In this document: piece after piece, positions 9,200-18,400 of the stretch
Layout: every line of letters starts with the position of its first letter
Numbering within the stretch: position 1 is the first letter of the stretch
Assembly: GCF_024693525.1 (NCBI RefSeq)
Contig: NZ_JAILKR010000028.1
Span: 1 to 64,000 of the forward strand
Origin: Selenomonas sp.
GTDB taxonomy: Bacteria; Bacillota_C; Negativicutes; Selenomonadales; Selenomonadaceae
Length of the DNA stretch: 64,000 nt
Reading direction: 5' to 3'
Notes under the pieces: generated by a model
Seen by the model: the letters and a program-made list of their open reading frames with translations, nothing else
Databases searched by the model: none
What the model was told of the DNA's origin: nothing
Position numbers and translations under genes: made by a program

Positions 9200-9685
9200 T
9201 TAGGCATCGAATTCATAATTTTTCCGATGACTGACTACTTCCCCACCGCTCTGACCATAGGTCAGTTCGACAGTAGCGCCGCCAATTCGGTTTAAATGAT
9301 AGGCAACGGCCTGCATGGCGCCACGAATAAGCAGGCTGTTGCCTTCGCTTAACTCTTTTGCTTCAGCTGTATGTTTCGACAACGAACTATGGAGTTGTCC
9401 CAGAATCTGCTGCAACTGTGGCGTTGGTGCCATGCACACCAAATCTTCCATCTTGGTATCCTGTTTGATGGAACGATTTTCCACGGCCATGTGAATCAAC
9501 ACTTTCTGGCGCTTCTGTTCCAACTCCCTGATTTTCTTCGTTAAGGCATCTTCCTCTTTAATGAGTTCCTCAAGGGTCTTCATGTCAATCGTGACCAGTG
9601 CCTTTTTCTTCTTTGTCCCGAGCTCGATGAGCTGCAGATAAACTTTGTTCAAATCATTAAGTATTGCTGCAATTTCCTGCCACAT
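9200..9685 (-). CDS. flgN: Flagellar export chaperone FlgN
   Basis: Cytoplasmic chaperone for the hook-associated proteins FlgK and FlgL. The 161-aa protein has the long N-terminal coiled coil of the FlgN family (KKKALVTIDMKTLEELIKEE, then basic-acidic heptads) and the C-terminal tail VSHRKNYEFDA typical of Gram-positive FlgN. The start follows GGAGGCAGCCT. It lies 30 bp downstream of flgM, the order flgM-flgN-flgK-flgL of Bacillus-type loci. Confidence 0.87.
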   Translation of the reverse strand: MWQEIAAILNDLNKVYLQLIELGTKKKKALVTIDMKTLEELIKEEDALTKKIRELEQKRQKVLIHMAVENRSIKQDTKMEDLVCMAPTPQLQQILGQLHSSLSKHTAEAKELSEGNSLLIRGAMQAVAYHLNRIGGATVELTYGQSGGEVVSHRKNYEFDA

Positions 9686-9715
9686 AGGCTGCCTCCGTCC
9701 TCAGGAATATTTACA

Positions 9716-9994
9716 TCAGAAACGCGTGTCCAGCAAACGGTCTGCCAGGCTCTTGCTGTCCACTTCATAAGTTCCATCAGCAACCTGCTGACGAAGCGCT
9801 TCTACCTTTTCGGCACGGCTCTCATCCATCCCCCGAAGCTTCTGCAACATATTGCTGAAGGTCTGGGCTTCACTGGAGAATACTACTTCATCCGCTTTAT
9901 GTGCCCGGTCTACGGAACCATTGCGTCTTGCACCGCCCGTCGAGCTTACGTTGTAAGCGCCAGTCACTGCCTGAATGTTGTTGTTGATAAGCAT
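9716..9994 (-). CDS. flgM: Anti-sigma-28 factor FlgM
   Basis: Holds sigma-28 inactive in the cytoplasm until the hook is complete and FlgM is exported. The 92-aa protein has the N-terminal unstructured half (MLINNNIQAVTGAYN then polar residues), a conserved DEVVFSSEAQTFSNMLQKL stretch, and the C-terminal sigma-binding helices (RVEALRQQV-type, here KVEALRQQVADGTYEVD, then ADRLL). The start follows GGTGGTGAAA. A terminator lies just upstream, so flgM probably heads its own transcript. Confidence 0.9.
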   Translation of the reverse strand: MLINNNIQAVTGAYNVSSTGGARRNGSVDRAHKADEVVFSSEAQTFSNMLQKLRGMDESRAEKVEALRQQVADGTYEVDSKSLADRLLDTRF

Positions 9995-10074
9995 ATAATT
10001 TCACCACCTGTTTAAAACTATGACTTTATAAGACCCATAAGGATTCTTTTTATGTCTTCTGGTTAAAGTATCGT

Positions 10075-10106
10075 AAAAAAAAGCAGGAGACTTAACTCCT
10101 GCTTTT
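10075..10106 (-). terminator. Rho-independent terminator after yvyF
   Basis: On the minus strand, GCAGGAG and CTCCTGC form a perfect 7-bp stem around TTAAGT, extended by A/T pairs, then eight T residues. It separates yvyF from flgM. Confidence 0.88.
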
Positions 10107-10178
10107 CGGCCATTAATAGCATTTATAGCTATTTTCCTTCTTTTTTCTCTGTTTTTCGCCTTATTTCATATTTGACAA

Positions 10179-10592
10179 TTAACTAAGGCTGTTTTTCGAA
10201 TACATTCCGTGTCCATGACCGGCCGGTTTCGCTGCCTGTTTGGCGGCAGTAATTGCCGAAGCTTTCTTCTGGAGTTCCTTATGGAGTTCCTCCTGACAGC
10301 TGGAACAAATCTTGCCCGTAATAATTGGCTTGCCGCACTTCTCGCAGGGATAGCTCATCTTGACCCCAATCTGCTCAAAGCGGCCCTCACGAATCATCTT
10401 CTTGATCATGCCCTCTGGTGCGCCAGTGGCCTCAACGATTTCCGGAATCTTTGAACCCGGATTATCGCGGACAAAGTTCACCACTTCCGCCTCTTTTTGG
10501 AGGATTTTGTCATAACAATCCAAGCAAACACGATGACCCGTATCGGCAAACAATTTGCCACACATCGGACAATTCTTGATTTTACCTGCCAT
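10179..10592 (-). CDS. yvyF: Flagellar operon zinc-ribbon protein YvyF
   Basis: A 137-aa cytoplasmic protein with a treble of cysteine motifs: CPMCGKLF and CLDCYD near the N-terminus and CEKCGKPI with CSSCQEEL in the second half, pointing to two zinc ribbons around a helix-turn-helix-like middle (IPEIVEATGAPEGMIKKMI). This is the flagellar operon protein family that sits at the head of the flgM region in Bacillus. Its function is not well defined. ATG 10592 is chosen because AGGAG lies 8 nt upstream; a GTG three codons earlier is less well placed. Confidence 0.85.
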   Translation of the reverse strand: MAGKIKNCPMCGKLFADTGHRVCLDCYDKILQKEAEVVNFVRDNPGSKIPEIVEATGAPEGMIKKMIREGRFEQIGVKMSYPCEKCGKPIITGKICSSCQEELHKELQKKASAITAAKQAAKPAGHGHGMYSKNSLS

Positions 10593-10662
10593 ATCTTCCA
10601 CTCCTATTCAAGCATCTCGCTATTCTATCGCAATCATAACTACATTTCGTATATATAAATAA

Positions 10663-10698
10663 ATTCGGCAGGAAGGACAAATTTCCTCCCTGCCGAAT
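10663..10698 (-). terminator. Probable terminator of the tpsA-tpsB operon
   Basis: ATTCGGCAGG (10663-10672) and CCTGCCGAAT (10689-10698) are perfect 10-bp arms. On the minus strand the stem is followed by an A/T-rich tract (TTATTTATATATA) rather than a pure T run. On the plus strand a T-rich stretch follows, but no plus-strand gene ends here. Confidence 0.6.
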
Positions 10699-10723
10699 AA
10701 TTTCTTTTTTCTTGTTTCGTATT

Positions 10724-12409
10724 TTACCAAATTTTTCCCAGCATAAACCACGTACGCCCCTTGGCCTGCGCAGCTTTGGAAAGATTTGGATCGTCACCGA
10801 TACGACGGGCATAGTCTAGCCGCGTAAACCAATCGTTGGCCTTCGTATAGGAGAGTCCCAGGCCCCAGCCCCAGAGAGTTTCTCCGCTGGACCACTGTCC
10901 CAGCGAACCAGCACTTCCCTGGCGGTCTGGGGATCTATCGTTGTTGAACCAGACATGACCGCCATCGATATAGGTACTGAACACCAATCCTGGAACATCG
11001 GTATAGAAGCGCGTCTCCACCGTACCCATTACGCCCTCATCCCCAGAACCTTCGCCCTGCGGATAGGCACGCACGCCATTGGCACCGCCGAGATACATCT
11101 CCTCAGAACCGTCGAGATTGCGGCTGGCAATCTGACCGTTTGCCTTGACCATCACATCAGCGCGGTAACCGATTCGCTGGACTGCCGTCACATTGGCCTC
11201 CCCCTTGGTAAAGCGTCCCTCGGAGTGGCTGTCGGCCAGCGTACGACGGGCATCGGCACTGTCGAATCCCAGTGTTCCCGTCGTAACCGTAGCGCTATAG
11301 TTAGCTGTAAAGCCATCACGGCGTTCAAAGCCATTGACGCCGGCATGGACACTATGCGAATGCTTCCGCTTGCTGTCGTTGAACATATCCAGGTCATCCT
11401 TCAGCTTGCGGTAATCATAACCATAAGTTGCCGTCAAACCACTGCGCGTGAAGTGGTAGAGTGGCCGGCTGCCAAATACACTATAGGTATTGGCCACACC
11501 ATTGGCACCGAGACTCCGCAGGCTGCCACCGACTTTGTAATCCATGCGGCTGTAACCAAAGCCCAGCATCGTGCCGCCATGACCGATAAGTGCCTCATAG
11601 TTGGCATAATAGTTATGCATATCGGCATTGGAAATCATCGTACCGACACTGGCCTTGCCGCCGGTACCACCAACATCGTAGACGTTGTGCTGCAAACCAT
11701 AACGGTAACGGCCGGAATTCTGGCTGCCGTAGTTTTCCACATAGAGAATCGTATTGGCCCCCTTGCCCTTTTCGATGCGAACGGTCAAATCGCTGGTACC
11801 GAACTCTTTACCTGGGCTCAGTACACCCACAGCCCGGGTGCCGCTGATATCCGACAGGGAGTACAGGGCTGACTCTAGATTCTTCGTCCGGATGATATCC
11901 CCGGGTTTAAGACCATTGACAAAGCCCCTGGCCACTTTTTCCTTCATGCGGGTCTGGTTATCGAGTTTTATCTCGCCATAGCGGCCCGGAATCACCTTGA
12001 TGATAATCATGCCATCACTGCTCTCCTGAGCCGGCACATAAGCAGCGGCAGCTGGATAGCCATGCTGTCGGCAATACCGCGTAATGGAGTTCAGCGTCAC
12101 ATTGAGCTGACTCATCGTGCGATTCTTGCCCATACCATTTTGAAGGATACGCGTAAGTTCGGCCTTATCCAGATAAAGTTCATGGGCATCCAGCGTGAAA
12201 TTCCCAATCGTAAATTCCACCTCAGGCTGTACCTGCGACTGCCCCTGCGTCTTATCCTGGACTTCGGCCGCTGGCGTGGGCATCTGCTGCTTGACATCTT
12301 CTCCCGGTTTTGACAAAGAAGACGCTGCCATAGCACTGCCGCTAAGCACACCGAGAAGTGAAACGGCTGTCACACTTGCTGTGAGTTGTTTCTTCCACTG
12401 TTTCTTCAT
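10724..12409 (-). CDS. TpsB/ShlB-FhaC family outer-membrane transporter
   Basis: Outer-membrane beta-barrel that exports the TpsA adhesin encoded just upstream. After a signal peptide (MKKQWKKQLTASVTAVSLLG with Ala-Met-Ala before the cut) comes a Gln/Pro linker, a POTRA_2 domain around residues 55-150 (TIGNFTLDAHELYLDKAEL, then GYPAAAAYVP), a second POTRA-like segment, and a C-terminal barrel ending in an aromatic residue (WFMLGKIW). The 561-aa length is typical. ATG 12409 has AAGGA upstream and gives a clean signal peptide; the ATG at 12442 overlaps the tpsA stop (ATGA) and would suggest coupling instead. An outer-membrane protein implies a diderm host. Confidence 0.92.
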   Translation of the reverse strand: MKKQWKKQLTASVTAVSLLGVLSGSAMAASSLSKPGEDVKQQMPTPAAEVQDKTQGQSQVQPEVEFTIGNFTLDAHELYLDKAELTRILQNGMGKNRTMSQLNVTLNSITRYCRQHGYPAAAAYVPAQESSDGMIIIKVIPGRYGEIKLDNQTRMKEKVARGFVNGLKPGDIIRTKNLESALYSLSDISGTRAVGVLSPGKEFGTSDLTVRIEKGKGANTILYVENYGSQNSGRYRYGLQHNVYDVGGTGGKASVGTMISNADMHNYYANYEALIGHGGTMLGFGYSRMDYKVGGSLRSLGANGVANTYSVFGSRPLYHFTRSGLTATYGYDYRKLKDDLDMFNDSKRKHSHSVHAGVNGFERRDGFTANYSATVTTGTLGFDSADARRTLADSHSEGRFTKGEANVTAVQRIGYRADVMVKANGQIASRNLDGSEEMYLGGANGVRAYPQGEGSGDEGVMGTVETRFYTDVPGLVFSTYIDGGHVWFNNDRSPDRQGSAGSLGQWSSGETLWGWGLGLSYTKANDWFTRLDYARRIGDDPNLSKAAQAKGRTWFMLGKIW

Positions 12410-12438
12410 CTTACTGCATCCTTCTTTCTTCTTTATCG

Positions 12439-15400
12439 TCATACGGCACTTTGAATCTCCGCTTCAGCATCACGATTTGACGTTTCGCCGGAAAGCGGCA
12501 CAATCTCCAAATTTACGATCTCGCCTTGGCCATCCACTTGAACTTTGGCAACACTGCCAGCATCGACATTTTCCATATTGACGACATCACTGCCCGTAAT
12601 GCCGATTTTAGCCATTCTGTCACGGCTGTCCATATCCCCGATTACCTTCAAGTCGCCATCAAGGCCCTCCGAAACATTGCCACCGGCCTCAACATCGTGG
12701 ATATCACCACTATTGATGGTCGTGATCCCCAATACCGTGCCATTATTGTCACGGTACTCGAGAGCTGCTTTGGCGATTTCATTGAAGGTACTGACGTCAT
12801 CCATCGAAGACTGCTGATACGCCGTCTGGTCCGGACGGAACTGCGATTTCGGGTTGACCGTATCGTGATATTCACGGCCCGGATCTACCATATTGACGAC
12901 AAAGGCTTCTTCATTAGCCGGATTCTGGCTGAAGGTGTAGTTCTTGCCCAGATTGCCTGCCGACCTGCCTTTATACCAGCCATATACGCCATACTTGCCC
13001 GGGTTTGCATTGGAAAGTTCTGTTTCATCCTTCGGGCCAAACGTAAAGGCATCTGCCAAACCGCTGTCCTTCACTACGAGGCCATTCACACTGCCTGTGA
13101 ACGTTGGAATCGCTTCGCCGACATTGATCTTCTGCGGCTCAGCAACGATATCGAGGCCCTTGCGGCGAATCGTACCCTTGCCCTCTGCCGACGTCTTATC
13201 CAGCTGATAGTTGTCATTGTCCAAATGAAGTGTATACGAAACATTATGGTCAAGCAAAGCATCGGTATCTTCGCCAGCAGCAGCATTTTCATTGTCATAG
13301 CTGCCAGAAACCGTAAGGCCGATATTGTCCCCCGCAATAATGCGGTCATCGAGAACGATATTGCCCGCAGCGTTTTCCACGCCATCGGTGCCATCGTATT
13401 CCTTGTCAGCCCGTGTGACATCGGTAATCGTAAGCAAGCGTTTTTCAATCGTACCATTGTGCCCCGTGAGCGCTGCCGTCATCCCATCGGTCGTCAGGCT
13501 CTCACTGGCTGCAGTGTCTGCCAATTCATAGTTGCCATTGGTCCAACCGAGCTGATAGGTGTAATCCTTATCCGCACCAGCGTTCCAATCCGTATAGTTC
13601 CCAGACTTGACGAACACGCCCACCGTATCGCCACCGATAACATTGGTGGTATCGACAGTGATATTCGCAGCGTCGAGGTATTTATCCGCCAGCGAAGTGT
13701 CGCGGTCGTATTCCTTGACTGGCCCTTCTTTGACCGATACATTTACCGTACGCGGCGTTATCGTACCGCTTCCCGTAAGCGTATCCGAGCCACCTTTGGC
13801 CTTGACCACATAGTTGTCCTTCGTCGCACCAGCAAGCTGGAAATTGCTGAAATAAACTTCCTGCGTCGTGACCTTGCCCTGCGAATCGCGAGCTACATCT
13901 TTGCCAGCATAGGCCGCACTGATGGAATCTGCCAACAGCGTAATGGCATTCTTTTCTGCCTGGATGACACCCGTATTTTCATCCGTACCATCAAGCAGAT
14001 TGATGTGATTGCGCTGTTTCTTATCGGCATCAGCCGCCCCATCGCCATCATATTCCTTATCAATTCCTGTGCCATAGCCATCGGCAAAGTCCGCATAGAC
14101 CACGCGTTTCTTGATCGCACCATCCCCCTTATAGGTATTGGCATCCGTCTCCGTCGCCAACCCCTTGGTGGTATTGCTGCTATCAAGCGTGTAGTTGCCG
14201 GCCGTATTGCCCGTGAGCTCCAGCGTATAGTTGATCTGCTTGCCAGATTTTGCCGTACTGTCTGGATCTATATTGGCATTTTCATTCTCATAAGCTCCCG
14301 TCACCGTGAGATTGACCGTATTATCTTTCGCCAAGATATCGTGACCATCCTCAAAGGTATAACCAAAGCTATTGATTACCTGACCGGTTGCGTCTTTGAC
14401 CGCCGTGTTACCATCATAAGTTTTCGTATAACCACTGAGGTTATCCGTCCTGATTTTGAGCACGCGCGGCGTGATACTGCCAGTATTCGTATAGGTCTTA
14501 TTCTGGAACGACGTCAGCATCGCTGCATCCATCTTGAAGTTCTTGAACTCCTGCGGCTCCAAATCGTTAAGGGTATAAGTTACCCCATGACCAGAAACCA
14601 CATTGACCTGATTGTTATCATAGACGGCGGACTTCAAATCGTATTTGATGTCGATGTTATCCCCGGTTACATCGGTATAGAGGGAAAGATGGTCCTTAGC
14701 ATCCAGAACCGCATCCGTTCCATCGTATTCCTTAGTAATCGGCGTCGTCCATTTGGTTTTGACATCATTTGCCGTAAGTGCCAGCTGGCGAATCTTGCCC
14801 TTCTTGGCAGCCTCGGTGAAATAAACCGTATCGGCAATGGTGTAATTCTTGCCCGAGAAGCCCGCCGCGTTATTCGCATCCGTGGCATTTTCGAGTGCCT
14901 GCTGGAGTCCCGTGTACTTGACTGCCTTGTAGCCAGTCTTTTCATCCTCAGTACTGCCCGTACCCAGCCAGTTTACATCCCCATTGGCCGTAAAGCTGCC
15001 CTTTTCGGTCTGACCGCCTGCACCGATGCCCGTCTGAGCACCGCTGGCATCGGCCGTCCATTTGCCGTAAGTTCCGGTGATGTTATTGTCGCTTAACTTG
15101 ATAACCTCGCCATTGACTCCGGCAATATTCTTACTCGACAGCGAATTGACCGTATCTTTGGCATCATAAACCTTATTGGCAGTCGTATCACCAGCCTTTT
15201 TATTGTAGACAGCCGCAGCGACATTGCCATCGTAGTTAAAGTCAGCCGTTATCTCTTTGGGCGTAATCGTGCCTTTTCCTGTAATCGTAAGAGACGGTTT
15301 GCCACTTACCAGCGTTGACCCTTTCGTACCATAAACCAGTTTGTAGTTCGCAGCATTATCGCCCTTCAGCACCGCATCGTAATAAACATCCTTGGATGTT

Positions 15401-18400
15401 ACTTTGCCAGCACTATCATAGGCGACATTCTTATCCGCATAGCGAGCGTTGACGTTATCACGGTCGAGCTCGGCTTTATCGCCACTGATAATTCCCGAAA
15501 CATTAAGGATATTCGTGCCAATAGCCAAAGCCGTCCCATCGGGGTTAGCCTGGGTAGAGCCTGTCACCACGTCCGTCTTGCCGTTATACACCTTCGTAAC
15601 CTCAGGGTCGTGGAACGACACCGTGACATTCTTCGGCGTGATAGAGGCCGTATTCGCCCCCGTAGTCTTGGTCAGCGTCTTAGCCTGCGCATCAAAGAAC
15701 GAAACGTTGCTCAAATCAAAGTTCGACAGTGCCTTATCCGTCAGCGTAATCGTAAATTTCGCCTTGTTGGCATCAACACCGCTGGTCTCTGTTCCCGCCG
15801 AATTCAGATAGATACCGGCAGCACTGTAATTCTCCCCCTTGGTATCCGTCTGCCCGTTTTTCAGAACGACGCCACCAATAATGAATTGGTTGATATAGTC
15901 TGCTGCATCCTGTGAACCTGCCTGATCGCCATAGTCAGCGGCCAAATGATTGTACGAAATACTCGAATTCGTATCGTACACTTTATTGACCGCATCAAAA
16001 TTCAACGTAACATCCGCATCGGTAAGGTTTTTGGGGCTAATCGTGCCACGACCATTGAGGACCGTTTTTTCTCCTTCTTTCGTCGTGACTTCATTGCCAT
16101 TGGCATCGGCAATGAAATAGTTCCCTGCCTGTGCACCTTCCAACGTGAATTTATACGTGACATTCTGCGAGGTCACCTGGCCATTCGCATCGCGAGCTAC
16201 ATCAGGGCTAGCAAACACGGAATCATTATCCGACGCAAACGACACATGGACATCATCGGCTGTACCGCTCCGGCTCTTGATCCCACCATGGTAATTGGGG
16301 GATATCAATGAAGCATTATTGTTATAGGTATCCTTAAGATAGGCATTGCCATCATATTTCTTGTTGACATCATCGAACGTCACCTGCAGACCAGCTTTGT
16401 TGATGACACCATTATTTGCCGTAAACGAAGTGCCTTTTGTCCAGTTCGTATTATCATTGGATACATAAATATCGTAGTTATTGGCAATGGCATCACTACC
16501 CGTGCCGATCTTGGCCGTGTAATTAATCGCCTTACCCGTGCCAGCATCAACATTGTCATAGACTGCCGAACTGTTATTGACACTTTGATCCTGGGTAAGC
16601 AAACCGTCGGCTGCATTATCATAGCCAACGAAAGTGACAACGCCATTTCCCGAAAGCGGCGTCGTCCCATCATAAACGACATTGGTCGCATCATAAGTCT
16701 TCGTAAAGCCACTAGCAGCCGCCTGCGCCTTCAATTTGCGCGGTGTGATGATGCCACCATCATTGTTGGCTGTCTGGAACACCTTCGTAACATATCCATT
16801 ACTATCTTTCAAGGTGTCAGCGATAGCATAGTCGCCATTTTCTGTAACCTTGAGCTTATAGGTTACATCCTTCTTCGCCGCATTGCCACTGCTATCACGG
16901 GCAACATTCGCATCGGCATAATAAGCATCGCCGACCGTATAGTCAAAAGTAAGCTGCGTATTGCCAACCATCGTAGAGAGTGTATTTACAAACTCACCGG
17001 CCGTGTGATTTACTCCCTGCGCATCCTTATAGGCAACCGAAGCATTCCCGTCATAGGCTTTAGTGATATTGCCATGAGCCAGCTGCAACTTATCCATGTC
17101 GCTGATAGTCAGCGGATTGATGGTGCCCTTGCCATACTCGCTGTCGATATCAAGCGCATAGTTATCCGAAATGATGCTGTCTTTCAGGCTCGACACTGCA
17201 CTTGTCGCATCTTTGCCCGTATATTTTACCGTGCCGCTGATAACATTATTATTGTCATCGCGCTGAACATGGGCATTCTTGGCAAATGTCGCATCGGTAT
17301 TGCCCGAACCATAGGTTCCAATAATACGGTTCGTATCGATGATAGAGGACAGCTGTTCATCACCGACCAGCACCGACTTCGTGCCATCGGTAATCCCCGT
17401 TACCGAAATAACATCCGGCGTCTGTTCGCCCTTTACCATTTCCGAGCCATCATACGTCTTAGAAACATCCCCAAACTGGATATTCTTGATATGAACTGGA
17501 TTGATGGCGCCTGTTGCCCCTGTGATGGTTTGCGTTGCCGCACCGTCCTGCGTTTTAAACACATAGTTTGATGCTTTGCCAGCAATGGTACCATCCACTA
17601 CACTTACCGTATACTTGATGCCCTGGTCGTCACCAAGGCCATAGGTATTCGATTTTTTAACATCTTTCGAATCGTATTCGCCTACAATGGATAACTTCGT
17701 CCCATCCGTGGTTATCAGCTGGTCGCTGCCATCGGCATACTTAACCAGCCCATCCGACAGCGCAATATCGCTCGTCAACTGGTTGTTACGCATTACCTTA
17801 ACTGAATTATCGCCATCATAGGTCTTGTCGATGTCGGTAGTCTTATTGCCCAAATCCAGCGTAATCACGCGTTTCTTGATTATGCCACCTGAACCAGTCA
17901 CTATCGCCGTAGAACCATTCGTGATATCGGCACCGTTGATCTGATAGTTATCGGCATCACTGCCACCAATCGTAACATGATAACCAACGCCATAACCAGT
18001 ACCTGCATTAGCGACAGTATCCATACTGCCTTCCTGCTTCGTGAAATAGCCCGAATGACCGTTGCTATCCTTCGTTACGGTAAAGGTCAAATCATCCCAT
18101 ACCGTTTTGTCCGCATTATGGATGACTTCATCGGAATAGACATTCTGTCCCAGCGCACCATCATAGAACTCCGTATCGTCATACGTTTTCTCTGCGCCCT
18201 GGGCTGCGCCATTAATCGAAAAACCACCCAGCGATATATTCTTCTTGGCAATGGTTCCCGAACCATCCAGATGACCTCCGGTTGTTTTGTTGACATCCGT
18301 GCCAACTCCATTATAGGCCTCGCTGTACAGCACATCGCCATCGGCATTGACCAAACGATAGTTTTGTGCCGCCGTTCCGGTGAGCTTCAAGCCGCCATAA

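Noticed and set aside
12526..15096. Very long open frame on the plus strand opposite the adhesin
   Set aside because: It is the antisense shadow of the repeat-rich adhesin gene; it has no ribosome site or recognisable domain, and the minus-strand product has clear signal peptide, TPS and YDG motifs.
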